A DNA stretch of 64,000 nucleotides from Narthecium ossifragum (lineage: Eukaryota; Streptophyta; Magnoliopsida; Dioscoreales; Nartheciaceae), in contig OY986966.1 of NCBI GenBank assembly GCA_963920575.1, positions 4,918,130 through 4,982,129 of the forward strand, given 5' to 3'. The position numbers and the translations under genes were made by a program. This document shows, in pieces, positions 10,203 to 20,992 of the stretch (positions within the stretch are counted from its first letter, which is position 1; every line of letters begins with the position of its first letter). The notes beneath the pieces were generated by a model. It was not told the origin of the DNA, made no database searches, and saw only the letters and a list, made by a program, of their open reading frames with translations.

Positions 10203-11795
10203 TGAAAAGTGCACAAATCGCCCCTTTAACTAGGTCTTGTTAGTCTCTAAGCAATACTATTTTGATTGTATTTTCCCCATTTCAGGCTTAAGGACCCTCA
10301 GCGAAGATTAGATCAAGTTTGGTGCTAAAACGAACAAATAAAGAACCTGCTAGGAGCAAAAGAGCAAAGGAGCAAAGATGGACCATCTTTGACATCAAAA
10401 CTGTACCTGTTCAGGAAGAACCAGATGATGTACTATACATGGTTGGAAAGCTCTTGAAGTCTAGATTCCAAAACTTTTTACGGTTAGTGATTTGGAGTTT
10501 CCTAGAGAAAGATATGCCATTTTAGTACAGAGGTGCAGAAGAAGCAGTTGCGAAAAAACCAGATCGATCCGAGCTAAACAAGATCGATATGGGTCGGGAA
10601 AAATCCAATTTCTGAAGCTCTCGGAGAGAACTAGATCGATCTCATCCCAAAGGAGATCGATCTCATCCCCAAGGAGATCGATCTCCTTGGGCGTTGCGGG
10701 AAAAATAAAAGGAAATTGACTAATCCGAGTTAGGGTTTGTCTTAGGCTATAAATAGCCTTCTTTGGGGGCGTTTTGGCAGCCTTCCATGGCCGAATTTTG
10801 TTGATCTCTTAGGGTTTCTCTTAATTTCTTTTTCACAAATTAGGTTAGATCTTTGGGAGAAGATCCATGGATGGATGGCTTCAACACCTTCATCAAGGTG
10901 TCCTCTTCTTAAGATGAGTACCTAAACCCTAGCCTAGGAATTCTATGATGTAGTAAAGTTATTTATTAGGGTTTTCTATAGATTATGAGTTGTAAATCAT
11001 ACGTTTGATGATTGAATGGATTGTTTTTATATTCTTATCTATTCGTGTGATTATTATTATATGTTAGATGAATGATTTGTTCCTATATGCCATAGATTTA
11101 GGTCTTGTGCATGTTAGGGCTTGAGATTAGAGATTCTCATCAAACATCCGTGCTAGGACCATGGATGTGAGGATTTCCTTCTCGAGATTTAGAGCCTTGT
11201 AATGCTAGGACCATTACACATAATGCTAGAACCATTATGACCGCTTCTTAATCCGTTATTCATCATTTTTCGAGATTAGGGGTTTCGTATGTGCTAGAAC
11301 CACAATGCTAGTGCCAGAACCACTAGGTTAACTCTAATCCTTGATACATTCTAGTAGGCGATCTCAAGGTGCCAGAACCATCTTGATTATTTACCAATAT
11401 CCATTCTTGATATTATCCCCGACGTCTTCGTTGAGCGGTAGGACTTCTAGCCATTCACCTATCGACTATATGAAATCATCTAAGTTGATTTATCTGCTCT
11501 TATCTTCGGAATACCTAGTAAGTTCTTTATTATTGATTAGATTTCCTTGACATTATCTTATCTTTCATTAGTTATTCGTTTTCTTATCTTTTTAATTTAG
11601 TTCTAGATAAAATCCAAAAGATTATCTTTTTCCCAACTCCTTGGCTAGGAATTATACCTAGTATACGACTTAAACCATTAGTTCCCTGTGGATTCGACTC
11701 GGACTCATTGTTATCTACCTATAAAGTAGTTAGTTAGTGATTCAGATTATAAATTTCTAATTTTGGCGTACTTGTTAAGACTACGACACTTTTCA
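10203..11795 (+). mobile_element. Solo LTR, probably Ty3-gypsy
   Basis: The ends TGAAAAGTG / CACTTTTCA are a perfect 9-bp inversion, flanked by AGACG / AGGCG (10198-10202, 11796-11800), one mismatch. A TATA box GCTATAAATAGCC lies near 10746-10758. Near the right end 'ttccctgtggattcgac' and 'ttttggcg' resemble the ends of plant Athila/Tat-type gypsy LTRs; that lineage call is from memory of the motif. Upstream of the TATA box are repeated GATCGATCT palindromes (10560-10690). A dispersed 'gctagaaccat' motif recurs at 11150-11375. No internal domain follows. Confidence 0.6.
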
Positions 11796-12282
11796 AGGCG
11801 TGTCAAGGCATCGACGGCGGTGGCGAGGGAGGCCGACGCGAGGGAGGCTGGGGCGGGCGAGGTCGAGGTCGAGGGGACGGGCGAGGGAGGCCGGCACAAG
11901 CGAGGGAGGCCGGGACAGGCGAGGTCGAGTGTAGTGAGGGAGAAGTCGGTGGTGAGGGAGGCCAGGACGGGCGAGGTCGAGGGAGGCCGGCGCGGGCGAG
12001 GTCGAGAGGACGGGCGAGGGAGGCCGGGACGGGCGAGGTCGAGGGAGGCCGCCACGGGCGAGGTCAAGGAAGGCCACCGCGGACGAGGTCGAGGGGACGG
12101 GTGAGGGAGGCGATCATCGGGAGAGAGAGCTAGGGCACGAATGGGGGGCTTAGAGGGTGATAGGGGGGTCGGGGTGGGGTGGGGTGTTAGAGACCGATCG
12201 CGATCCTGGCCGTCCGATCCCATCGGACGGCCATGATCAGGGTTCCCTACATAAGACTTAGGGTACCAGTTCCCCCTCGAAA

Positions 12283-12285
<3 letters not shown>

Positions 12286-12334
<49 letters not shown>

Positions 12335-12345
12335 ATATATATATA
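12286..12345. repeat. (CT)n then (AT)n microsatellite
   Basis: A CT-dinucleotide run with one interruption passes directly into a TATATA run. It lies just outside the right TIR of the composite element. Confidence 0.9.
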
Positions 12346-13226
12346 TATCTTCTTATATAAATATCCTTTGTTAATTCATGTTTCTAATTAAATCTAACCG
12401 TTAGCCATAAATATAACCATGTCCTAAAGTCATTTTTGGTGATTAACAAGATTATTGGTAATTTCATAAATATTGCTAATCGGTCAATAAATACTTCAGT
12501 TTTGACACAACTAAAGTATTTTTACCATAACTTTTACATCAAGTATCCAAATTGGGTGATTTTTAAACTATTGGAAAAAGAACGAAAAGATCTACAACTT
12601 TCTTGTTGACGAGACTTTCAGATACCATCGTTTAGTGTGTTAAACTGGCAGTCAAAGTGCCCAATGGAAAATAGTAAATAATGGCTGAATTTCTAAATGT
12701 CATTGTCCAAAGAATGACCGATGTCATCGTCCAAATTCTAATCGGCCAAATTCCCATCGTCCATATTTGATTAATCGGCCATATTAGCTATTAATGCAGT
12801 CTGATTGTTTCAGCCACAACTTTCTCATCTGAAGTCCAAATTAGACGTTTCTAGTACCGTTGGAAAGATAATTTGAAGATCTACAACTTTTATGTTCACA
12901 GTGTTTTCAGATTCTAAGGTTACCATCGAAAAAATTACAGTGTAAGACAGGAGGTGTTGTTTAGTGACAGTTCCAGAGCAGTTCAGACCAGTTATACAGT
13001 TCTGATGGTTTCAACTTTCAAAACAGTTCTGACAGTTGCAGCGTAGTGGGTGGTTCGGGTGGTTCCAAAGTGATTATGTCAGAAACTATATAAGGCCAAG
13101 AAAATGAAGAAAAAAGGGTTCCGACCACCAAAGCAAACTAGCTTTTAATCTTTATTTATTATCAATATAGCCTTATTTATCTTAATGAAGCCGTTTGCTT
13201 TCTTTTAAATTCTTACAATAAAGTCT
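12346..13226 (+). mobile_element. LTR-like remnant split by the copia insertion
   Basis: About 0.9 kb of non-coding sequence with LTR character: a TATA motif CTATATAAGG near 13087, then 'aatgaagccgtttgctttc' and AATAAAG near 13218. The copia element is inserted exactly at AGTCT (13222-13226). The sequence resumes at 18826 with a short 'ataggagtag' repeat. Outer boundaries and lineage could not be fixed. Confidence 0.35.
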
Positions 13227-13990
13227 TATTGGGAAACTGGAGGTGATTCGGATCACCCAGAACCCACTTCCGATGGCAAGCACAAGACAAGAGAGAGAGC
13301 AAGAAAAGAGAAAACACACACACAAGAAAAAACACACCAGGATTTACGTGGAAAACCACTCGGCAAAATACCGAGAGAAAAAACCACGGGCGGAGGAGGA
13401 GGGTTTCACTATGAATCAAGGAGTACAAAGCTTTTCATCTAGAGGAGAACAAAACCTCTCCCACTAGGGTTTTCGTTATCAAAGACCATAATTAGGGTTA
13501 CAAACAAAACCCTATTTATATCCACTAATTAACCCTCACTCGGATTAATCTGGACCTTTAATTTTTCCCGGATCCCGCAAAGGATCGATCCTCTTGGATG
13601 GAAGGATCGATCCTTTCATTCCGTAGAATTGGTCGCCCCGACAAAGATCGATCCTCTAGAGCATGAGGATCGATCATCCAAAACAGGCACTCTGTCATGG
13701 GAAAAATCACCTGAGAGGATCGATCCTTATAGATTAGAGGATCGATCCTTCAAACTGGGTCCTCTGTCATGGGAAAAATCACCTGCAAGGATCGATCCTT
13801 ATATGTCATAGGATCGATCCTTTCCAACCCAGCTTTCTGTCGTAGGAAGAGGATCGATCCTTTCCAAGCAAAGGATCGATCCTTTGTCTTCCTGCACCTT
13901 GTTTGTCTCCTTCTCCTTCTTTCGCCGTACCCAGTTGCTTCGATCAACTGGGTTTGTTTGTTGAGGCCTCATGAGGAGAGAACCCCAACA
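13227..13990 (-). repeat. Copia 3' LTR (764 bp)
   Basis: It begins TATTGGG (the partner LTR has TGTTGGG, so the terminal TG has mutated) and ends CCCCAACA on the plus strand. The minus strand carries a TATAAATA box (plus 13513-13520). Upstream of it in U3 lie ten GGATCGATCC-type palindromes at 13581-13883. Confidence 0.93.
13581..13883. repeat. U3 array of AGGATCGATCCT palindromes (3' LTR)
   Basis: There are ten occurrences, starting near 13581, 13603, 13644, 13666, 13716, 13737, 13787, 13810, 13850 and 13872. Eight match the perfect palindrome and two are variants. Spacing alternates between about 21-22 bp and 28-50 bp, forming loose pairs. All lie upstream of the LTR TATA box, where enhancer elements sit. 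Confidence 0.9.
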
Positions 13991-14004
13991 AACTCCCCCT
14001 TCTC
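13991..14004 (-). promoter_or_regulatory. Polypurine tract of the copia element
   Basis: On the minus strand GAAGGGGGAGTT lies directly before the 3' LTR. This is the expected position and composition for plus-strand priming in reverse transcription. Confidence 0.8.
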
Positions 14005-14007
14005 GAC

Positions 14008-17000
14008 TCAGGAGGACTCCATTCCAACTATTTCCCTGCATAGCTGGAGCTTTTCCTTTGGCAGCGGCTTAGTCATCATATCTGACGGATTTTCGTCTGT
14101 ATGGATTTTCTGGATCTGCAACTGCTTCTCTTCAAGTGTTTCACGAATCCAGTGATATCTGACATCAATATGCTTGGACCTCGCGTGAAAGCTTGAGTTC
14201 TTTGACAAATGGATGGCACTCTGACTGTCACAGTAAACTGTGTAGACATCTTGCTTCAAAACAAGTTCCATAGTGAACTTCTTCATCCAGATCATTTCTT
14301 TGCAGACCTCTGTAGCAGCAATGAATTCAGCCTCTGTGGTTGACAACGCTACACACTTCTGCAGTCTTGATTGCCATGCAACTGCACCTCCTGCGAATGT
14401 GATCAAGTAACCTGACACCGACTTTCTTGTATCTACATCCCCAGCCATATCGGAATCTGTGTAGCCATCTAGCACAGGTTGTCTACCTCCAAAGCATAGG
14501 CAGAGTTTAGAGGTTCCTCGAAGATACCTGAATATCCACTTTGCTGCTTCCCAATGTTCGCGTCCTGGATTTGAGATGAATCTGCTAACAACTCCAACAA
14601 CGTGTGCTATATCAGGCCTCGTGCACACCATCGCATACATCAGACTACCCACAGCTGATGCATATGGAATTCGGCTCATCTCCTCCTTGCTTTCATCATC
14701 CTTAGGACTCTGCTCCTTGCTCAGTCTGTGATGAGCTGCGAGCGGTGTTCCGACAGGCTTTGCATCAGTCATCCGAAAGCGTCCCAATACCCTTTCGATA
14801 TACTCCTCCTATGACATCCATAGCTTCTTCAAGCCTCTGTCACGGATGATCTTCATCCCTAAGATCTTCCTCGCCTGTCCCAAATCCTTCATAGCAAAGG
14901 ATTTGTTCATCTCCTGTTTCAGCTTCTGTATCTTCTTCTTGTCCTTTCCAACAATAAGCATGTCATCAACATAAAGAAGAAGAATGAGAAAGTCAGAGTC
15001 ATCAAACCTCTGGTTATAGACACAGTGATCCGAGGTCATCCTTTGGTATCCATGTTGAAGCATGAAGGAATCAAATTTCTTGTACCATTGTCTCGGTGCT
15101 TGCTTGAGACCATACAAACTTTTCTTCAATCGGCATACCAAGTTCTCATTTTCTCTGACTTTGAAACCTTCAGGCTGCTCCATGTAAATCTCCTCCTCCA
15201 AATCCCCATGAAGGAAAGCAGTTTTCACATCTAGTTGTTCGATCTCTAAGTCCAAACTAGCAGCTAGCCCAAGAATTACTCTAATAGAAGACATTTTAAC
15301 CACAGGAGAAAATATTTCTTCAAAATCAATACCTTCTCTTTGCTGAAATCCTTTCACCACCAATCTAGCTTTGTACCTTGGCTGGTTGGACTTCTCTTCC
15401 GTCTTCAGTCTGAACACCCACTTGTTCTTCAATGCCCTTCTCCCCTTTGGCAGCTCTACCAACTCATATATTGTGTTCTCATGCAGTGATTTCATCTCCT
15501 CTTGCATGGCTTTCATCCACTCGCCTTTCTTCTTACTGTTGACAGCTTCTTCATAGCACTCAGGCTCTCCCCCGTCTGTCAGTAAAGTAAACTGCGAGGC
15601 TGGATATCTGGTAGATGGTACTGGAATTCTGGAAGAGCGTCGTAACTGAGGTTCAGGTGGTACTGGTGGGGCTACTTGATTCTGTTGTTCTGCATCTTCA
15701 CCTCCTTCAGTTTTAGCTTCTTCCTGTTCAGGCTCTCCTGGTGTTGACTGATCCTCTCCCCCATCATCAACATGATCAGAGGGTAGTTCTAAAGATAGGG
15801 GATTGTCTATCCCTGTTGGAGTCGAAGGCTTTTGTTGTGACTTCCCTGCATCTTGTACATGTAGGTCCTCTGAAAAGACCACATCTCGACTCCTTATCAA
15901 CTTTTTCGCCACTGGATCCCATAATCTGTATCCAAGTTCGTCTTCTGCATAGCCCAAAAATATACAATGCTTCGCTTTCTGATCCAACTTGGTTCTGTCC
16001 ACTTTCGGTATGTGTACTGAGGCTTTACATCCGAAAATTCTAAGATGTGCATAAGAAACTTCTTTGTTCTTCCATACCTGCTCAGGGATACTGCCGTCCA
16101 GTGGGATTGATGGGGATCTGTTAATCAAATAACATGCTGTCTTAACTGCTTCTCCCCAAAAGTGCTTCGGCAGCTTCGCCATTGACAGCAAGCTTCGAGT
16201 CTTCTCCATAATGGTCCGATTCATCCTTTCAGCTACCCCGTTTTGTTGAGGTGTAAGAGAAACTGTCCTCACATGCCTGATGCCGCGCTCCCTACAATAG
16301 TTTGTAAAGTTCTTGGAGGTGTACTCTCCCCCGTTATCAGTGCGCAGACATTTCAATGTTTTTCCAGTCTCTCGTTCTACTCTAGCATGAAAGTACTGAA
16401 AGGTTTTAAAAGCATCAGACTTATTACTGATTGCATAGGTCCATACCTTCCTCGAAGCATCATCTATGAAGGTGATGAAGTATGCGTTGCCGCCCAGGGA
16501 CTCCACCTCCATAGGTCCACAGATGTCGGAGTGAACAAGCTCCAACAGATTCCTTTTCTTTCTAGCAGTAGTTCTGGTAAAAGACACCCTATGCTGTCTT
16601 CCAAACAAGCAGTTATCACAAGGTGTTTGGGGAGTACCTGTGACGTTGGGTAGAATCTTCTTCGTTGCCAGGATCTTCAGCCCCTTTTCACTGATGTGGC
16701 CGAGCCTTTTATGCCACAGTAAGGAAGTATCTTTGTGCTCCACTGCTAGTGCTGAACCCATCTGTGTAGTCACTCTTGTTCTGTAGAGAGAGCAGCACTT
16801 TTTACCACTTGCGATCACTAGAGATCCTTTGGTCAACTTCCATGCACCGCGACCAAAGCTGGACATGTATCCTTCATCGTCCAGGCATCCTGGTGAGATC
16901 AAGTTGAGGCGAAGGTCGTTGATGTGACGAACGTCTTGAAGTACCATCTTCATGCCGGTGTTCGTCACAATGTGAATGTCGCCTCTCCCGATGATCTGCG

Positions 17001-18024
17001 ACGTGTCACCGTTGCCCATCTTCACAGCACCAAAGTTTCCTGCCTTGTAGTTTGTGAAGAATTGCAGATGCGATGTTGCATGGAATGAGGCTCCCGTGTC
17101 AACAATCCAATCCGCATGAGGGGGATCGACAACATTGATGCAGCTCTCCTTGCAGCATCCTAGGATGGTAACATCGCTGTCCAGCTCCACAACTGAAGTA
17201 TCTTTGCCTCCCCCGTTACCTGTGACCTTGCCTTCCTGTAGATCTCTTTTCATCTTCCTGCAGTCTCTCTTGAAATGTCCCTGCTTCTTGCAGTAGTAGC
17301 ACTGCACATCTTTTCTGGTCCTTGACTTGCTTCGGGACTTGTATCTATCACCAGAATCCCGGTTCGTTCCTCTGCCTCTGGCATCAGACTCTGAACGATC
17401 TCCAAACTGTCTCTTCTCCACCAGATGTGCTTCTGAGACAGCATCTTCAGTAGTCTTCCTTCTCATCTCATTAGAAAGAAGAGCCGACATGACTTCTTCA
17501 GTTTCTAATGTCTCCTTCCCATACAGAAGGGTAGTCACCAAGTGCTCATATGAAGGAGGTAAAGAGGCTAGAAGAAGTAGTGCCTTATCTTCATCTTCTA
17601 CCTTAATATCCAAATTGAGCAGCTGACTATGAAGCTTGTTGTATGTGTTGATGTGCTCCATCAGATTGGATCCTTCCTTCATCCTCAGAGTATAAAGTTG
17701 TCGTTTGAGAAACAACTTGTTGGTGAGCGACTTGGTCATGAAAAGGCTTTCCAGTTTCAGCCATAGATTCATGGCTCCCTTTTCGTTGATCACGTTGTAC
17801 ATGATCTCATCTGCCATGCACAGTCTAATGGTGCTCCTTGCCTTCATGCATGTATCCTCCCAATCTCCATCTGTCATACCTTCTGGCTTCTTCCCCTCAA
17901 GGGCTCTGTAGGTGCCCTGTTGCACCAGGATATCTTTGACTCTTTCTTGCCATAGACCAAAGTTGGTCTTCCCGTCAAACTTCTCGACATCGAACCGCGA
18001 GATTGACGCCTTGCCTGCCATCAT
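14008..18024 (-). pseudogene. Copia gag-pol polyprotein, one in-frame stop
   Basis: It starts at tandem ATGs (18024/18021) 16-19 nt past the PBS. Domains in order: the UBN2/Gag region opening MAGKASISRFDVEKFDG; a CCHC zinc knuckle CYYCKKQGHFKRDC (about 17260-17305); an aspartic protease with DTGAS (about 17095); GAG-pre-integrase with LWHKRLGH; integrase with the HS-D / TDNGGE core; reverse transcriptase with YVDD (plus 14959-14973); and RNase H with the STTEAEF and KHIDVRYHWIRE motifs, ending at 14008. A TAG stop at 14811-14809 lies between RT and RNase H; reading continues in the same frame on both sides. An open frame also runs upstream into the LTR but is not expected to be translated. 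Best family match is the Tnt1-94 type. Confidence 0.92.
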
Positions 18025-18039
18025 GAACGGTGTAACCTT

Positions 18040-18051
18040 GCTCTGATACCA
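18040..18051 (-). promoter_or_regulatory. Primer-binding site, initiator Met tRNA
   Basis: On the minus strand TGGTATCAGAGC lies two bases inside the 5' LTR. It is complementary to the 3' end of plant initiator tRNA-Met, the usual primer for Ty1-copia elements. Confidence 0.93.
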
Positions 18052-18053
18052 CT

Positions 18054-18820
18054 TGTTGGGAAACTGGAGGTGATTTGGATCACCCAGAACCCACTTCCGA
18101 TGGCAAGCACAAGACAAGAGAGAGAGCAAGAAAAGAGAAAGCACACACACAAGAAAAAACACACCAGGATTTACGTGGAAAACCACTCGGCAAAATACCG
18201 AGAGTAAAAACCACGGGCGGAGGAGGAGGGTTTCACTATGAATCAAGGAGTACAAAGCTTTTCATCTAGAGGAGAACAAAACCTCTCCCACTAGGGTTTT
18301 CGTTATCAAAGACCATAATTAGGGTTACAAACAAAACCCTATTTATATCCACTAATTAATCCTCACTCGGATTAATCTGGACCTTTAATTTTTCCCGGAT
18401 CCCGCAAAGGATCGATCCTCTTGGATGGAAGGATCGATCCTTTCATTCCGTAGAATCGGTCGCCCCGACAAAGATCGATCCTTTAGAGCATGAGGATCGA
18501 TCATCCAAAACAGGCACTCTGTCATGGGAAAAATCACCTGAGAGGATCGATCCTTATAGATCAGAGGATCGATCCTTCAAACTGGGTCCTCTGTCATGGG
18601 AAAAATCACCTGCAAGGATCGATCCTTATATGTCATAGGATCGATCCTTTCCAACCCAGCTTTCTGTCTTAGGAAGAGGATCGATCCTTTCCAAGCAAAG
18701 GATCGATCCTTTGTCTTCCTGCACCTTGTTTGTCTCCTTCTTCTCCTTCTTTCGCCGTACCCAGTTGCTTCGATCAACTGGGTTTGTTTGTTGAGGCCTC
18801 ATGAGGAGAGAACCCCAACA
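18054..18820 (-). repeat. Copia 5' LTR (767 bp)
   Basis: It has TGTTGGG...CCCCAACA ends. On the minus strand the TATAAATA box lies at plus 18340-18347, so transcription would run leftward into gag. The same palindrome array occupies U3 (about 18408-18711). Relative to the other LTR it has a 3-bp CTT insertion near 18738 and a few substitutions. Confidence 0.93.
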
Positions 18821-18825
18821 AGTCT

Positions 18826-19688
18826 TTCATTCATAGGAGTAGTGCTACCATAATTTCATTAATAGGAGTAGTTCTAGTATAGTTCAATCACTCATAGGAG
18901 TAGATCTATCACTCATAGGAGTAGTTCTAATATAGTTCATCATCCACATTCACTTCCCATTTTCTATTTTCCACTATCATTACTTCACATCCATTTTTCT
19001 GAAGCTTCAATGTCTCTGTTCGAACATAGTTTGAAGGAGTTTGAACCTTATCACGTCCATGATTTTAATATTAAAACTAAATTTGATCATTGCCGGTTTA
19101 CGACAAGATTTTCACGTCAACACTAACATAACTTAGGTTACAAATAAGAATTTTTTTCACAATTATCATAATTAAAAAAAAACTTTTGAATTATATGTTC
19201 ATCCTTCAAAAGCATTCAGATTACATGTTTATCCTTCAAAAACTTGTTGTTTAAATATATGTATTCATTGAATTTAGCTTCTTACGTGATGAGAATTTAA
19301 ATCATTTATGTACATGGCTACAAATTTGATATATATACGAGATTTGAAGGATTTGAAGAATAAATGTGTGGTTTGGAAGTTTTTATGGATAACTTTGTAA
19401 AAAATACCATTTAGTTTAGGTCTTCGAATCAAATATCCAAACACATCAATATAGTGAGATAAAATTAGCAAGTCCTTAGCGAGGTGTGACCTTTGCAGGA
19501 TGATAATTTAGCTTGGGTGGCGCCGGCGCGCGTCTGTACTGGCCCAAGCGGTGGCCATCTCATAGACGTGGATAGATTTGACTTGAGGGAGCGACGCCGC
19601 ATACGGCGCAGAATATAGCGGTTACAATACAACGATTAGCAATAAATGTATTATATATGTATGATGCTTAACTAATCATGTTCTTTAT
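18826..19688. other. Continuation of the interrupted LTR-like DNA, then AT-rich spacer
   Basis: The first 120 bases hold four or five copies of 'ataggagtag' at intervals of about 25-35 bp. The rest is AT-rich with no recognised gene or element ends. Confidence 0.4.
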
Positions 19689-19697
19689 TTGTCACGC

Positions 19698-20396
19698 GGG
19701 TAAATTACTGTTTTAGGCCATGTGATTTTTACGTGTTTCATTTTGAATTTAATGATTTAAAATCTTTCAAACAAATCTTTATGGTTTTATTTTTGTAACA
19801 CTTAAGGTCCTCGGGTCAACGCCGTTAACCCCACTTGATGGCAAATGAGTCATGTGACATCACGTAGTTTAGATTTGAGCTCTGTGGTTTTCACCATGTT
19901 TTATTTTGAACCATGTGATTTAAAATCTTTCGAACAAGGACTTATGGTTTTGTTTTTGTAACGCTTAAGGCTCTCATGCCGACGTCGTTAACCCCACTTG
20001 ATGGCAAATGAGTCACGTGACACCACGTAACTCGAATGGAAGGTATATTGCTTCATCCTCCTTTTTTCATCATATTTACCGTCAAGTGGGGTTAACGACG
20101 TCGCCCTGAGAACCTTAAGCGTTACAAAAACAAAACCATAGGGCCTTGTTTGAAAGATTTTAAACCGCATGACCCAAAATGAAACATGGTAAAAACCACA
20201 GGGCCCAAATTCGTAATTTAGCTGGGTCATGTGATGTCACGTGACTCATTTGTCGTCAAGTGGGTTAACGGCGTCGGGCTGAGGGCATTAAGTGTTACAA
20301 AAATAAAACCATAGAGTCTTATTTGAAAGATTTTAAACCACAGGACTTAAAATGAAACATGGAAAAAACAACATGGTCCAAAACCGTAATTTGCCC
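19698..20396. mobile_element. MULE-type MITE with duplicated-arm inverted repeats
   Basis: The element starts GGGTAAATTAC and ends GTAATTTGCCC. It is flanked by a perfect 9-bp direct repeat TTGTCACGC (19689-19697, 20397-20405). Each arm contains two tandem units of about 165 bp (shared words 'aaatctttc', 'gttaaccccacttgatgg', 'aaatgagtca'), and the right arm is the inverse, giving the order A-A-a-a. The 9-bp TSD and long TIRs are typical of Mutator-like elements. There is no transposase. Confidence 0.85.
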
Positions 20397-20529
20397 TTGT
20401 CACGCAAGAGGCAACAGTCGTGCTAACCACTCCTTTTATGTGTTGATTACACTAGGACAATCAACACTAGTTTGCCCAAAGCTGCTAGACTCCCATTTAG
20501 GTTGGAATGAACTCGCCAAACCTTAAAAA

Positions 20530-20829
20530 GATCGTGCAATGTACAAAAAGTTCACGTGTGGCGTAGCACATGCCATGATAGATCCTTACATACCTAAGCT
20601 TTTTATTTGTCCCCACGACCTTCCATTGATAGATTGCCACTTAACAAGCATGTTATCCTACGTGGAGCTTATGTGGACGGGTTATCCTACGTGGAGCTTA
20701 TGTGGACGGGTTGTCCTACGTGGACGAGGGATATGAGAGAGGGGAGAGAGGGGGTTGTGAGGAGGGGGAGAGAGAGGAGGGGTAGTGGGCGGTTTACGGT
20801 TATCCTGCCATGTGGTGGAGGCCCACTAG
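20530..20829 (+). mobile_element. Helitron-like unit ending at CTAG
   Basis: It ends CTAG at 20826-20829 followed by T, with a weak hairpin CCTGCCATGTGGTGG 10-15 bases inside. A 29-bp direct duplication ('ttatcctacgtggagcttat' core) lies at about 20650-20705. The left edge is uncertain. Confidence 0.45.
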
Positions 20830-20847
20830 TCTATTATATAAAAATCA

Positions 20848-20992
20848 CTAGGTGGGACCCCTACCACCTGGCAGGGTAACCATCAGATTAATGGATGATT
20901 CGATTATAAAAACCGAATTTGATTAATGGATTAGTATGTAACATTATAAGGGGGCGGTTATGCATTACCGTTATTGCTCCTTATAAGGTTGA
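20848..20992 (-). mobile_element. Small Helitron-like element, minus strand
   Basis: On the minus strand it begins TCAACCTTATAAGGAGC and ends with the hairpin CCCTGCC-AGGT-GGTAGGG, then CTAG (plus 20848-20851). The 5' sequence matches the elements at 27933-28412 and 58889-59415, so this is a short deleted member of that family. Confidence 0.6.

Larger units (their letters stand above)
6811..12272. mobile_element. Composite element with long terminal inverted repeats, twice interrupted
   Basis: The left end (6811-6885) and the inverted right end (12190-12272) share about 70 bp. The shared sequence includes GAACTGG, then CCCTAAG, then TTATGTAGGGAAC, and the palindromic block GGCCGTCCGAT with its complement. 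Inside each TIR lies a GC-rich arm of repeated GGCGAGGGAGGCC-type units (6960-7290 left, 11800-12110 right). Two solo LTRs (7294-8908, 10203-11795) and an assembly gap split it. The middle holds gene-like sequence (9149-9942). No clear TSD was found, so superfamily is uncertain; a Pack-MULE is my inference. Confidence 0.55.
13227..18820 (-). mobile_element. Near-complete Ty1-copia retrotransposon (Tnt1/Tork-like)
   Basis: Two LTRs (13227-13990 and 18054-18820) flank a 4.06-kb interior coding gag-pol on the minus strand. The target duplication is AGTCT (13222-13226 and 18821-18825). A primer-binding site matching initiator Met tRNA and a purine tract are present. By eye the LTRs differ by roughly 9 substitutions and one 3-bp indel in about 765 bp, so insertion is recent on an evolutionary scale. 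One in-frame stop in the pol region argues this copy is not autonomous as it stands. It is inserted in an older LTR-like sequence. Confidence 0.93.

Noticed and set aside
13581..13883. CRISPR-like array of short palindromic repeats
   Set aside because: It lies in the U3 of a plant LTR. The units are 12 bp with variable spacing, and there are no spacers of constant length and no cas genes.
15025..16653. Plus-strand open frames of 60-136 aa
   Set aside because: Antisense shadows of the copia gag-pol reading frame.
18025..18255. N-terminal extension of the copia polyprotein reading from inside the LTR
   Set aside because: The frame is open by chance across the LTR and PBS. The expected gag start is the ATG after the PBS.
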